From Gemmatimonadota bacterium (GTDB lineage: Bacteria > Gemmatimonadota > Gemmatimonadetes > Longimicrobiales > Gaopeijiaceae), in contig JAJDTB010000009.1 of the NCBI GenBank assembly GCA_022827345.1, forward strand, positions 124,001-188,000: 64,000 nt of DNA, read 5' to 3'. The translations under genes were made by a program, and so were the position numbers. The notes under the pieces were generated by a model that saw nothing but the letters and a program-made list of their open reading frames with translations, did not search any database and was not told the origin of the DNA. Shown here one piece after another: positions 19,401 through 27,769 of the stretch; the first letter of the stretch is position 1; each line of letters begins with the position of its first letter.

Positions 19401-20762
19401 GACCAGCTGCGGGTCGTCCGCCTCGAGCTGGGCGGTGTAGATGTCGGTGAGGTCGGGCGGCGGAGCAGCTCCGGCCTCCGTCGCGGCGGCGAGGCCACGG
19501 AGTGCGGCCTCCCGCACGTTGGGGGTCGGGTCGGTGGCGAGCTGCGTGAGCGTGCCCCGGTCTCCGGTCACGCCCGCGGCCCGCGCCGCCCAGGCTCTCG
19601 CGAAGGGGTTGGCGTGGGAGGCGAGGCGCGCGAGGTCCTCCGCGGCCGCTTCGGGTGCGATCGCGGCGAGGGCGTACAGTGCGCGGGCGGGGGCATGCCA
19701 GTCGGCGTCCGGGTCGCCCAGCCCGGCGATCCGGGCCCGGAGCGCGGCCACCTGCGCGGCGCGGTCGGGGCAGGGACGCGCGGCCAGGCCGATCGCCGTC
19801 GCCGCGACGTGCGGGTTCGAGTCATCCATCGCGGCGACGATCGCGTCGCACCCGGCCTCGGGGCGCAGCCGCCGGTCGAAGGCGGCGAGCGCATCGACCC
19901 GGACGCGCCAGTGCGGGTCGGCGAGGCCCGCGGGGACCACCTCGGCGGCAGCCGTTCCATGCCGGGCGGCGGCGATCACGGCCTGTCGGCGCACGCCCCA
20001 GTCGGAATCCTGCTGGAGCGCCTGGACGGCGTCGGCGTCGATCTGGCCGGTGGCGACGAGCGCGGCTGCCGCGAGGCGCCTCACCCGGGCGGCAGCCGTG
20101 GCCGCGTTGCCGCCGCTGGCCGCCTCCACCCTGGACAGCGACCCCACGACGGCGACGAGTTCATCGCTCAGCCGTCCGTCGGGCTGGATGGTCCTGGCGA
20201 AGGCATCGATCCCGCGGGCGAGCCCCACATGACCGATCAGCCCGCGGTCGTCCGCAGCCGACGGAAGACGGGCGGCAGCTCGAACCAGCGCCGCGTCGGT
20301 CTCGGCCCGGGCGGCAGGACTCCCCGGAGCGATGCGTCCCAGGTTGGTCGCGAGGCTGCCCAGCACCGCCGGGTCCGTTTCGACATCGATCCGCGCCGCG
20401 AGCGCACGCGCGGCCGCCTCCGATGGCTCGCCGAAGACTGCCTGCGCCATCGCCGCGGCCGCGGTGGCCCGCACCGACACATCGTCGTCGTCGAGGAGCT
20501 CGCCGATGCGCTCGAGTTGTCCCGGATCCTCCAGGCGCCCGAGCGCGCGCACGGCCAGCCTGCGAACGGCCGGGTCATCGCTCGCGAGGTGGTGGCCGAT
20601 GCGGTCGAGGCCGTTCTCGCCCCGCGCGTCCTCCTCCGCCACGATCTCGGCATGGGCGGCGTGAAGGTCACCGGCGGCATCCCCGCAGGCGAACAGGGTG
20701 AGGGCGACGCAGGTCAGCGCGAGACACGGACCTGCAAGCGTGATCGCCGAGCTTGTTTTCAT
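16482..20762 (-). CDS. HEAT-repeat / cyclophilin / penicillin acylase fusion lipoprotein
   Basis: A single 1426-aa frame joins three modules. A lipoprotein signal ends in ALTLFAC (Cys26). HEAT/PBS-type repeats fill about residues 45-540, for example DDPAVRRLAVRALGRLEDPG. A cyclophilin peptidyl-prolyl isomerase domain spans about 555-700, with FHRVEPNFVIQGG and AQIFINLVDN. A penicillin acylase (Ntn-hydrolase) domain runs from about 715 to the end: it begins VEVRRTEYGIPHI, has the nucleophile in DGSNAWAFHG (Ser882), then RNPHLRW and GWATTNNYPTLSQVY. The start ATG overlaps the stop of the upstream alkyltransferase-like gene (ATGA, 20759-20762). Family knowledge predicts autocatalytic cleavage before Ser882. 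The acylase has no signal of its own; export would depend on the N-terminal lipoprotein signal. The substrate is unknown. Confidence 0.87.
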   Translation of the reverse strand: MKTSSAITLAGPCLALTCVALTLFACGDAAGDLHAAHAEIVAEEDARGENGLDRIGHHLASDDPAVRRLAVRALGRLEDPGQLERIGELLDDDDVSVRATAAAAMAQAVFGEPSEAAARALAARIDVETDPAVLGSLATNLGRIAPGSPAARAETDAALVRAAARLPSAADDRGLIGHVGLARGIDAFARTIQPDGRLSDELVAVVGSLSRVEAASGGNAATAAARVRRLAAAALVATGQIDADAVQALQQDSDWGVRRQAVIAAARHGTAAAEVVPAGLADPHWRVRVDALAAFDRRLRPEAGCDAIVAAMDDSNPHVAATAIGLAARPCPDRAAQVAALRARIAGLGDPDADWHAPARALYALAAIAPEAAAEDLARLASHANPFARAWAARAAGVTGDRGTLTQLATDPTPNVREAALRGLAAATEAGAAPPPDLTDIYTAQLEADDPQLVMTATRLLVARAGADAPVPPLLSALARFSAAQRETERDVRVALLDGIGAVGGFSRDDLAPYLTDFDPVIAERAAALLTEATGEAHQAAPQPPPRTPTPTATRFRDLERSAVVLHMAGLGDIVIALRPDLAATNADRFARLAAEGHFDGLTFHRVEPNFVIQGGSPNANEYSGDGPYSRDEISGAAHWRGTVGLSTRGRDTGDAQIFINLVDNLRLDFNYTIYGKVVEGMEVVDAVQEGAIIQSAEVVSPVPVAQTPDTAAALARRVEVRRTEYGIPHILAEDLKAMGFALGYVQSEDYGASIAVGMVASRGTLARHLGPDELAADFAARDGHARAVATFHRLDPRTRDIYRGFADGVNHYIRLHPDEYPPWIEPDFTGVDALARDVQTWSRGDAARFVARLRAEGAEPDDAAAGARSQEPTPSFLLDGSNAWAFHGSRTESGRPILLRNPHLRWEGDHDLLDRPSGLTYYEAHVRVPGVIDFYGDFRIGTAFGIIGGFNPRLGWATTNNYPTLSQVYRLDAHPDLADHAVLDGRPLPLTRRDVSVDYRTADGGTAFETRTTWHTPHGPVIHRTGEHVYLLKDPRDGEFRRGEQFMRMMMAEDLDEWLEVMRMRAHPTSNFTYADRDGNIAHYYNARLPLLPHPVTGDTAAHAASSADMWSELVAWEDLPLYLNPPGGYVQQANDPPDYTNLSVPMDRDTVPHNLPERRLRLRSQLSLELAEGAGRVDMDDVIRLKHSPRMLMAERVMDDLLAAATGAGEDPGADGARGAGGEDGLDEAAAVLAAWDRTAAAESRGGVLFERWAAEYFVAAPDSLRWARQWDPERPVDTPAGLKDPAAAREALAAAARSMRDDGIALDIAWGEVHRVIRADVDVPVSGCPPTLGCFRVVSYEERDDGRRAANRGDSWVLLVEFEDIPRAYTVLAYGQTARTESPHFADQAALFARGELKAVAWTEEEIARQTIRRYRPGEETGR

Positions 20763-21073
20763 CCGTGCGGGTCCCAGCCGAATCGTTCCCACGATGCTTC
20801 CCCCTGTTCGTCGAATTCGATGCCTTCGTGCTCCAGCAGGGCTCTCTGGCGCTGGGCCACACCGTTGATGCGCGAAGTGGAGATGGCGCCGCGGCGGTTG
20901 ACCACGCGCCACCAGGGCACGTCGGTGTCGATCGGGAGGTGGCTCAGGGCGTATCCGACGCCGCGGGCTGCGCGGGGCTGGCCGACGAGGGCGGCGACGC
21001 CTCCGTAGTTGACGATGCGGCCCTTCGGGATGCGGCGGACGCAGGTGTAGACTCTCTCGGAAAACGCGGTCAT
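20759..21073 (-). CDS. Alkyltransferase-like (ATL) DNA-damage binding protein
   Basis: This 104-aa protein is a single-domain homologue of the O6-methylguanine-DNA methyltransferase DNA-binding domain. It contains RVYTCVRRIPKGRIVNYGGVAALVG, whose arginine-finger and helix-turn-helix region matches the family. The active-site PCHR motif is replaced by PWWR, so the acceptor Cys is Trp. That substitution defines ATL proteins, which bind alkylated guanine without repairing it and hand it to nucleotide excision repair. I chose the ATG at 21073 because homology begins there; an open frame extends to 21250. It overlaps the fusion gene by 4 bp, although the two have no evident functional link. Confidence 0.85.
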   Translation of the reverse strand: MTAFSERVYTCVRRIPKGRIVNYGGVAALVGQPRAARGVGYALSHLPIDTDVPWWRVVNRRGAISTSRINGVAQRQRALLEHEGIEFDEQGEASWERFGWDPHG

Positions 21074-21262
21074 GCGACAACCTATCCGCGGCCCCGCGAT
21101 CCGCCAAGAATGCGGTTCGGGTTCCGATAACGGAACCTGAGGCCCCAGTGTCCGTGTATAAACTCCCGGCGCACGGCGTGCCGCGATGCCATACCATATA
21201 GTTATGCCAGCAAGCTCCACGGGCTGCGAAGACGCGCCGGGGAGACTCACGCAGGAGGATCA

Positions 21263-23572
21263 ATGATCAGAATCGCAGCAGGGGTCCTTGCGGCCTCCAT
21301 GCTCGCAATGGGATGCGGTGGGGGCACGTCGAGAGTGACGGTCGATTCCGTGCCGCCTCCGCCGCCGGCCGATTCCACGCCGGCCGCTCTCGAAGAACCG
21401 GCGCAGGAGGACGCGGCACCGGAGGCGGTCGCGGAGCCCGGGACGACGGAGCCCGAGGCTGGCGCGGGCGAGGCCGGTGAGGCCGAAGAGGCTGAACTCC
21501 CGGATCTCGCGGCTACGCCGGGATTGCTCAACTACTCCGCCGCGGTCCGGATCGGAGCGCGGGTGGGCGACGTGCGGGCCGAGCCGGGCGAGATCGTCGT
21601 GGAGGTGGGCGACTCGCTCGAGATGGGCGAGGACTTCGACGTGGTGGCCTACGACCGCGACGGGAGTCCGCTCCGCGGCGTGCGGATCCTGAGCACGATC
21701 GATTCGCGGTTTGCGGTGCTGGACGAGGGTCACATCAAGGGTCTGGCGGAGGGCGACACCGAGCTGCGCATGGCGATCCGCGTGCCGCCCGCCAGCGGAA
21801 CCGGTGCCCCCGAGATCCGCAACTTCAGCGCGCCGCTCCGGGTGGTGGGTCCGCCCGTGGTGTCGCTGGAGATCGAGGATCCGGGCGTGCGGTTCTTCAC
21901 GGGAACGGTGCTCCAGATGGAGGCCCGGGCCCTGTCGGAGGGAGGCCGCGTGCGCGAGTCGGTGGAGATCGTGTGGACGAGCAACCGCCGCCGCCTGGCC
22001 ACGATCGACGAGCACGGGTTCGTGCGCGGCATTCGCCCCGGCGGGGTGGTGATCACCGCGATGGCCGAGGGGGTCGAGGCAACCTTCGAGTTCGAGGTGG
22101 AGGAGGATCCGGTGGTCGCGGTCGAGGTGACGGGGGCCGAGCGTGCGCGGACGGGTGATGTCGTGCGTTTCGCGGCGTTGGCGCTCGACGCGGAAGGCGC
22201 CGCGGTGGAGCCCGTGGCGGTCGACTACACGGTGTCGTCCTTCCAGGAGCGGGCGGACATGGGGGCGTCGATCTATCCGGACGGGGCGTTCGTGGCGGAG
22301 CGCCCGGGGCTCTACCGGATCGCGGCGACCGCGAACGGGAGCACGGGGCTGGCCTTCATCGACGTATCGGAGCGCGGGGTGGAGCACGAGGTCAGCGTCG
22401 TCGGGCGCGGGACCGCCGGGCCGTATCCGACCTCCGATCTCTGGGCCTTCACCGGTGTCGACGGCCGCGACTACGTGTATACGGGCACGCACGTCCTGAC
22501 CGGGGGGGGCGGCGGGATGCCGGTGCTGCCGCCCGAGGTCGCCGACGTGCGCGGAGGGCCCGGCGGCGGGGGTGGCTCGGGGCAGGCCATGCACGTCTGG
22601 GACGTCACAGATCCGGCCAATCCGATCCTCACCGACCAGGTCGAGGTGGACGCGCGCGTGGTGAACGACGTGAAGGTCAACAGCCGGGGGACGGTGGCGG
22701 CGATCACGCGCGAGGGCGCGTCGGACCGCAAGAACGGCATCGTCATGCTCGACCTGACCGATCCGGCCCACCCCGTCGTCGTCGACGAGTACACCGAGAC
22801 GCTCACCGGAGGGGTGCACAACGTGTTCTTCTCGGGCGACATCCTGTACGCGATCCACAACGGCACCTTCGACGTGCACATCCTGGACGTGTCCGATCCG
22901 GGCGACGTGGAGGAAGTGGGGCGCTGGGGCATCGAGTCCCCCGGCAAGTACCTGCACGACATCTGGGTGCTGGACGGCATGGCCTACGTGTCGTACTGGA
23001 ACGACGGGATCTACATCCTGGACGCGGGCAACGGGCGCTGGGGAGGCACGCCCACCGAGCCCGTCGAGGTGAGCCACTTCGCCTACGCGGAGGGCAACAC
23101 CCACTTCGCCTTCCCCTACACCAACGCGGACGGCCACAGCTACCTCTTCGTCGGCGACGAGATCTTCGACTGCGAGGATTGCATCTCGCGCAACGGCTAC
23201 CCGGGGGACGGATCGCGCGGTTTCGTGCACATCTTCGACCTGGAAGACCCCGAGAACCTGCGCGAAATCGCCCGCTACGAGGTGCCCGAGGCCGGCGCCC
23301 ACAACCTCTGGATCGAGGACGACGTGATGTACGTCGCCTACTACCAGGCGGGGCTGCGGGTGGTGGACGTGTCGGGCGAGTTGAGGGGCGACCTGTACAA
23401 ACAGGGCCGCGAGATGGCGTGGTTCACGACGGGTACGGCCGACGCGCAGGTGCCGAACGCGCCGATGGCGTGGGGGCCGCAGCCGTTCAAGGGCCACGTG
23501 TTCGTGTCGGACATGCACTCGGGGCTGTGGGTGGTGAAGGTGGAGCCGAAGCAGAAGGCGCCGGTGTCGTGA
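21263..23572 (+). CDS. LVIVD-repeat propeller lipoprotein with Ig-like N-terminal domains
   Basis: The 769-aa protein has a strong ribosome-binding site (AGGAGG, 21251-21256 region). A lipoprotein signal ends in MLAMGC (Cys18), and an Ala/Glu/Pro-rich linker runs to about residue 85. Two or three bacterial Ig-like (Big) modules occupy residues 95-370, including RILSTIDSRFAVLDEGHIKG and VWTSNRRRLATIDEHGFVRG. An LVIVD-type propeller fills residues 390-765, with repeats such as MHVWDVTDPANPIL, IVMLDLTDPAHPVVVDEY, VHILDVSDPGDVEEV and VHIFDLEDPENLREI. A CEDC pair may form a disulfide. It is a surface or periplasmic binding protein of unknown ligand. Its stop overlaps the GTG of the next propeller gene. 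Confidence 0.88.
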   Translation: MIRIAAGVLAASMLAMGCGGGTSRVTVDSVPPPPPADSTPAALEEPAQEDAAPEAVAEPGTTEPEAGAGEAGEAEEAELPDLAATPGLLNYSAAVRIGARVGDVRAEPGEIVVEVGDSLEMGEDFDVVAYDRDGSPLRGVRILSTIDSRFAVLDEGHIKGLAEGDTELRMAIRVPPASGTGAPEIRNFSAPLRVVGPPVVSLEIEDPGVRFFTGTVLQMEARALSEGGRVRESVEIVWTSNRRRLATIDEHGFVRGIRPGGVVITAMAEGVEATFEFEVEEDPVVAVEVTGAERARTGDVVRFAALALDAEGAAVEPVAVDYTVSSFQERADMGASIYPDGAFVAERPGLYRIAATANGSTGLAFIDVSERGVEHEVSVVGRGTAGPYPTSDLWAFTGVDGRDYVYTGTHVLTGGGGGMPVLPPEVADVRGGPGGGGGSGQAMHVWDVTDPANPILTDQVEVDARVVNDVKVNSRGTVAAITREGASDRKNGIVMLDLTDPAHPVVVDEYTETLTGGVHNVFFSGDILYAIHNGTFDVHILDVSDPGDVEEVGRWGIESPGKYLHDIWVLDGMAYVSYWNDGIYILDAGNGRWGGTPTEPVEVSHFAYAEGNTHFAFPYTNADGHSYLFVGDEIFDCEDCISRNGYPGDGSRGFVHIFDLEDPENLREIARYEVPEAGAHNLWIEDDVMYVAYYQAGLRVVDVSGELRGDLYKQGREMAWFTTGTADAQVPNAPMAWGPQPFKGHVFVSDMHSGLWVVKVEPKQKAPVS

Positions 23573-24720
23573 GGAAGGCCGGGCTGGTCGTTCTTGCGCT
23601 CCTTGCACTGGTCCCCGGTCGGCCCCTGCACGCCCAGGCACCCACCTACCGCGTGTACGTGGCCAACGAGTCCTCCGACCTGGTGAGCCGGGTGGCGTTC
23701 ACGCCGGGGGAGGGCGTTGTGGTGGAGAAGGAAATCCCCGTGGGGATCATGCCGGGGGACAACGACGGCGCGCACGGGATCAGCGTCTCGCCGGACGGCG
23801 AGTACTGGTACGTGACCATCGCGCACGGCACGCCCCGCGGATACCTGTGGAAATTCCACGCCGGGCCGGACACGCTGGTGGCGCGCACGCGACTGGGACT
23901 CTTCCCGGCGACGATGGGCCTCACGCCCGACGGCCAGTTCCTGATGGCGGTGAACTTCAACCTGCACGGCGACATGGTGCCGTCGGACGTGTCGGTCGTG
24001 TACACCCCCGAGATGATCGAGATCGCGCGCGTGCAGACCTGCCTGATGCCCCACGGCAGCCGCGTGCGCGCCGACGGCACACGGCAATACTCCGCCTGCA
24101 TGCATTCGGAGCGGCTGGTCGAGATCGATGTCGAGTCCTTCGAGATCAGCGCGCAGTTCGACCTCTCGCCGGGGCGCGAGGGGCCGTTTGACGGCGAGGC
24201 CGGGGAAGGGGCCGGCGGCGAGACCGGCGGCGAGATGGATCACGCGGCGATGGCCGACCGGGTGTGCAGCCCGACCTGGGTGGAGCCCGCGGCGGGGGTC
24301 CGGGCCGACCGCTTCGTCTACGTGGCCTGCAACAGGAACGGCGAGGTGCTCGAGGTGGATACGGAGGACTGGCGCGTGTCCCGGCGGTTCGCCACCGGCC
24401 AGGCGCCCTACAACCTCGAGGCCACGGCGGACGGCGCGCGCCTGGTGGCGACATTGAAGGGCGAGCAGGCGGTTGCGGTCTTCGACCTCGACGCCGGCAC
24501 CGAACTCGGGCGCATTCCGACCTCGCGGCCGGTCACGCACGGGGTCGTGGCCAGCCCCGACAGCCGCTATGCCTTCGTCTCCAACGAGTCGGTGGGATCC
24601 GTGCGCGGCACTCTGGATGTGATCGACCTCGAGACGCTCGAGGTGGTGGAGAGCATCGAGCTGCAGCACCAGTCGGGGGGAATCGACTTCTGGTCGGTGA
24701 CCCCGCCGGACCCCCGTTGA
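23569..24720 (+). CDS. YVTN-type beta-propeller secreted protein
   Basis: The protein has about 383 residues and starts at a GTG overlapping the upstream stop (GTGA). A signal peptide ends at PLHAQ. YVTN-type seven-bladed propeller repeats follow, such as YRVYVANESSDLVSRV, GISVSPDGEYWYVTIAHG, MGLTPDGQFLMAVNFN, RFVYVACNRNGEVLEVDTED and HGVVASPDSRYAFVSNESVG. A short acidic insert lies near residue 205 (GEAGEGAGGETGGEMD). It is translationally coupled to the LVIVD lipoprotein, so the two propellers probably function together at the cell surface. No catalytic residues are recognisable. Confidence 0.85.
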   Translation: MRKAGLVVLALLALVPGRPLHAQAPTYRVYVANESSDLVSRVAFTPGEGVVVEKEIPVGIMPGDNDGAHGISVSPDGEYWYVTIAHGTPRGYLWKFHAGPDTLVARTRLGLFPATMGLTPDGQFLMAVNFNLHGDMVPSDVSVVYTPEMIEIARVQTCLMPHGSRVRADGTRQYSACMHSERLVEIDVESFEISAQFDLSPGREGPFDGEAGEGAGGETGGEMDHAAMADRVCSPTWVEPAAGVRADRFVYVACNRNGEVLEVDTEDWRVSRRFATGQAPYNLEATADGARLVATLKGEQAVAVFDLDAGTELGRIPTSRPVTHGVVASPDSRYAFVSNESVGSVRGTLDVIDLETLEVVESIELQHQSGGIDFWSVTPPDPR

Positions 24721-25385
24721 GGCGCGCGCTACGCAGACTGGGCGGGGGCGACAGGCTGGGCAGGGCGAAGCGGCGAATGCTGCGGCGCGACATCGAGGGC
24801 CGGGGCGTGCGCGATGCGCGCGTGCTGGAGGCGATGGCGAGCGTGCCGCGCGAGGCCTTCGTCGAGCCGGATCATGCGCGCCAGGCGTACGCGGACCGCC
24901 CGCTTCCCATCGGCATGGGACAGACGATCTCGCAGCCGTACGTGGTGGCGTGGATGGCCGAGGCGCTCGAGCTGACGGCGACCGACCGCGTCCTCGAGAT
25001 CGGCACCGGATCGGGGTATGCGGCCGCGGTGCTGAGCCTGCTATGCGACAAGGTGTACACGGTGGAGCGACACGCGTATCTGGCGGCCGGGGCGGGTGAG
25101 CGGCTGGCGGCGCTGGGGTACGGGAACGTATGCGTGAGGCACGGGGACGGCGCCGGCGGGTGGCCTGAGCAGGCGCCCTACGACGCGATCGTGGCGGCGG
25201 CTGCCTCGCCGCGGGTCCCGGAACGCCTCCTGGAGCAGCTTGGCGTGGGAGGACGGCTGGTCATGCCGGTGGGTTCGGCGGGCGCGAGGCAGCATTTGGT
25301 GCGGAAGCGGTGGGGGGCGGACGGATTCACCGAAGAGGGGCTGGGGGTGGTGCGGTTTGTGCCGCTGGTCACCGGAGATGCGTAG
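24717..25385 (+). CDS. pcm: Protein-L-isoaspartate O-methyltransferase
   Basis: The enzyme methylates isoaspartyl residues with S-adenosylmethionine in protein repair. Visible marks are the N-terminal MLRRDIEGRGVRDARVLEAM segment, the substrate loop PLPIGMGQTISQPYVVAWM and SAM motif I, VLEIGTGSGYAAAVLS. A later segment reads YDAIVAAAASPRVPERLLEQL. The TTG at 24717 overlaps the upstream stop (TTGA) and gives 222 residues; the ATG at 24777 gives the usual short N-terminus of 202 residues and may be the real start. It closes a three-gene coupled run with the two propeller genes. Confidence 0.9.
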   Translation: MRRALRRLGGGDRLGRAKRRMLRRDIEGRGVRDARVLEAMASVPREAFVEPDHARQAYADRPLPIGMGQTISQPYVVAWMAEALELTATDRVLEIGTGSGYAAAVLSLLCDKVYTVERHAYLAAGAGERLAALGYGNVCVRHGDGAGGWPEQAPYDAIVAAAASPRVPERLLEQLGVGGRLVMPVGSAGARQHLVRKRWGADGFTEEGLGVVRFVPLVTGDA

Positions 25386-25889
25386 CTACCCGCCCCCCAG
25401 CAGAGTCCTCACCACCAGAATCCCCAGCCGCACGCCCGCGCCGAGCATGGGGAGGAGAAAGGAGATTCCGACGGACAGGGCCAGGCCGGCGCGGAAGAGA
25501 TGGGGACCGACCGGCAGCACGTCTCGCCCCCAGATCCTGTGGAGGACGGCTTCGGTCAGGGGCCCGAGGGTGTAGCAGGCGTTCGCCAGCACCAGCATCC
25601 CCAGGACACCGAGCACGGAAGGGAACTGGATCGCACCGCCCTCCAGCCAGGTCAGGAGGCCGTGCGACCCCAGCGAGACCGCGCCGCCTGCGCTGATGAT
25701 CGCGGTGAAGGCGAACCGGCGCCTCTCCCACCAGCTGAAAATGCCCCCGATCGTGCGCCTGGCCGGCTTCGGGTAGAGGAAGCGGGCCAGCGCCGAGCCG
25801 AGCGAGTCCGGGCGGTCGGGGCTCAGCCGGGCTTCCAGTGCCCGTTCGGCGGTGAGGTCCTCGTGCGTCGAGGGACGGTCGGTGGTCAC
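25386..25889 (-). CDS. Integral membrane protein, unknown
   Basis: The 167-aa protein starts at a GTG at 25889 preceded by AAGGACA; an ATG at 25940 is possible but lies inside the start of the divergent creatininase gene. A hydrophilic N-terminus of about 50 residues precedes three or four hydrophobic segments (FAFTAIISAGGAVSLG, VLGVLGMLVLANACYTLG, ALSVGISFLLPMLG, LGILVVRTLL). I recognise no family. The stop abuts the stop of the methyltransferase gene on the other strand. Confidence 0.65.
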   Translation of the reverse strand: MTTDRPSTHEDLTAERALEARLSPDRPDSLGSALARFLYPKPARRTIGGIFSWWERRRFAFTAIISAGGAVSLGSHGLLTWLEGGAIQFPSVLGVLGMLVLANACYTLGPLTEAVLHRIWGRDVLPVGPHLFRAGLALSVGISFLLPMLGAGVRLGILVVRTLLGGG

Positions 25890-25938
25890 TCTTGTCCTTG
25901 TAGCTGGAGCGAACGGCGCTTCGAAGATAGGTTGCCGC

Positions 25939-26700
25939 ATGACTGACACAACGTTGCTCCTGGAAGAGATGACCTGGCCCGAGGTCGAGCGCGCTCTCGC
26001 GGACGGATACACCACGGTCGTCGTCGCGGCGGGGGCGGTCGAACAACACGGGCCGCACCTCCCACTGTTGGTTGACGCGGCGCGCGGCGACCGCCTCGCG
26101 CAGGAGGTCGCGCGGAGACTCGGCAATGCGCTGGTCGCGCCCACGATCCGGGTCGGGTGCTCCGAGCATCACATGGGCTTCCCGGGCACCCTTTCGCTGC
26201 GGCGCGAGACCTTCACGGCCGTCTGCGTCGACTACGCGGCAAGTCTCTCGCGGCACGGTTTCCGCACGATCTGCTTCATTCCGTCGCACGGCGGCAACTT
26301 CGCCCCCCTCGCCGAAATGCACGACGACCTGTGCGCGGCGGCCGGCCCCGGCTGCGAAGTCCGCACGTACACCGACCTGCACGCCTTCGTGGCGCTGTGG
26401 GAGGGCGCGGTCGGGGAGCTGGCGCCCGACCTCGTGCATCGGGTGGGCGGGCACGCGGACATCGCGGAGAGCTCCGAGATGCTGTGCATCCGTCCCGAAC
26501 TGGTGCGCGAGGAACTGGCCGAATCGGGCACGGTCGTTTCGTTCGACGACTCGGTGGCGGAGCGGATCTTCCGGGACGGCTTCCGCTCCGTAACCCCCAA
26601 CGGGGTGCTGGGAGACGCGCGCGGGATGAGCCGCGAGATCGGCGACCTGTGCATCGCCCGCGCCGCCGACGGCATCGCCGCCGCGCTGCGGGGCGCATGA
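25939..26700 (+). CDS. Creatininase-family amidohydrolase
   Basis: This is a 253-aa member of the creatininase/MftE family of metal-dependent amidohydrolases. Metal-site motifs are VEQHGPHLPLLVDA near residue 35 and CFIPSHGGNF near residue 115. A GGHADIAESSEMLCIRP segment near residue 170 matches the family's conserved Gly-His-Ala-(Gly/Asp) and Glu. The family hydrolyses cyclic amides such as creatinine, or acts in peptide-derived cofactor maturation and guanidine-related degradation. No mycofactocin genes are present. It overlaps the PLP-dependent dehydratase gene by 4 bp, which suggests a shared catabolic pathway. Confidence 0.85.
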   Translation: MTDTTLLLEEMTWPEVERALADGYTTVVVAAGAVEQHGPHLPLLVDAARGDRLAQEVARRLGNALVAPTIRVGCSEHHMGFPGTLSLRRETFTAVCVDYAASLSRHGFRTICFIPSHGGNFAPLAEMHDDLCAAAGPGCEVRTYTDLHAFVALWEGAVGELAPDLVHRVGGHADIAESSEMLCIRPELVREELAESGTVVSFDDSVAERIFRDGFRSVTPNGVLGDARGMSREIGDLCIARAADGIAAALRGA

Positions 26701-27668
26701 TGCAACCGGTCGGACCCATCGCGTTCGGGGCCATCGAGGCCGCCCGCGCCCGGATCGCCGGCGCCGCCATCCGCTCGCCCCTCATCCGGCTCGACGCACC
26801 CGGGCTGCCCACCGAGGTGTGGGTGAAGCTGGAGTGCCTGCAGCCCATCGGGTCCTTCAAGATCCGCGGCGCCGCCAACGCGATGGCGCTGGCCGATTCC
26901 GCACTGCTCGCGCGCGGCGTCTACACGGGAAGCGCGGGCAACATGGCGCAGGGTGTTGCGTTCGCTGCCCGCCGGCTCGGGGTGCCCTGCCGCGTGGTGG
27001 TGCCCGAAACCGCGCCGCGCACGAAGCTGGACGCGATCGCGCGGCTCGGCGCCACGGCCGCACCGCTCCCGTTCGAGGAGTGGTGGAGCGTCCTGCGCGA
27101 CCACGGTCACCCGGCCGAGGAAGGGCACTTCGTCCACCCGGTCAGCGACCCCGCGGTCATCGCCGGGAACGGCACGATCGGCCTCGAAATCGTCGAGGAG
27201 CTCCCCGAGGTCGGCGCCGTGGTGGTGCCGTACGGGGGCGGTGGGCTCTCTTGCGGGATCGCCGCGGCGCTGAAGGAGCTGGCGCCGGGTGTCCCCGTCT
27301 TTGCGGCGGAGGTGGAGACCGCAGCGCCCTTCGCCGCGTCGCTCGAGGCCGGGCGGCCCGTCGAGGTGGAGTACCACCGCTCCTTCGTCGACGGGATCGG
27401 CTCGACCAGCATGCTCCGTGAGATGTGGCCGCTGGCGAGCTCGCTGCTCGCCGGGTCGCTGGTGGTCTCGATCGAAGAGGTGTGCACGGCGATCCGGTTG
27501 CTCGCCGGGACATCGCACGTCGTCTCGGAGGGGGCCGGCAGCGCGGGGGTGGCAGCCGTGCTGGGGGGCGTTCCCGGTGTGATCGACGGTCCGGTGGTCG
27601 CGGTCGTGTCGGGCGGCAACATCGACCCGCATGTCTTCCAGGCCATCATGGAGGGGCGTTCGCCGTGA
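26697..27668 (+). CDS. PLP-dependent threonine/serine dehydratase-like enzyme
   Basis: This 323-aa fold-type II PLP enzyme carries the Schiff-base lysine in GSFKIRGAANAM. It has the phosphate-binding glycine loop VVPYGGGGLSCGIAAAL and a C-terminal SGGNIDPHVF. It lacks the C-terminal regulatory domain of biosynthetic threonine deaminase, which points to a catabolic threonine/serine dehydratase or a serine racemase/hydroxyaspartate dehydratase. The start ATG overlaps the stop of the creatininase gene (ATGA). The substrate cannot be assigned from sequence alone. Confidence 0.85.
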   Translation: MMQPVGPIAFGAIEAARARIAGAAIRSPLIRLDAPGLPTEVWVKLECLQPIGSFKIRGAANAMALADSALLARGVYTGSAGNMAQGVAFAARRLGVPCRVVVPETAPRTKLDAIARLGATAAPLPFEEWWSVLRDHGHPAEEGHFVHPVSDPAVIAGNGTIGLEIVEELPEVGAVVVPYGGGGLSCGIAAALKELAPGVPVFAAEVETAAPFAASLEAGRPVEVEYHRSFVDGIGSTSMLREMWPLASSLLAGSLVVSIEEVCTAIRLLAGTSHVVSEGAGSAGVAAVLGGVPGVIDGPVVAVVSGGNIDPHVFQAIMEGRSP

Positions 27669-27728
27669 CTTCACTCATGCCATAGGTTGCCCGTCGGCTG
27701 TTCATCCGCGTGCCGCCTTCGGCAATAG

Positions 27729-27744
27729 TTAACATTCTTGTTAA
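27729..27744. promoter_or_regulatory. Palindrome upstream of the POT transporter
   Basis: TTAACA-TTCT-TGTTAA is a perfect 6-bp inverted repeat with a 4-bp spacer. It sits in an AT-rich patch unusual for this genome, 26 bp upstream of the transporter ATG at 27770. It could be an operator or part of the promoter. Confidence 0.4.
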
Positions 27745-27769
27745 GTATCTAATCACAGCAGAGGCCCGA

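Noticed and set aside
16602-21008. Open frame of about 1470 codons antisense to the fusion gene
   Set aside because: It is repetitive Arg/Gly/Val-rich sequence produced by the codon bias of the opposite strand, with no recognisable domain.
21260-23641. Long minus-strand frame opposite the LVIVD gene
   Set aside because: His/Arg-rich shadow of the propeller gene; no domain, start signal or neighbour supports it.
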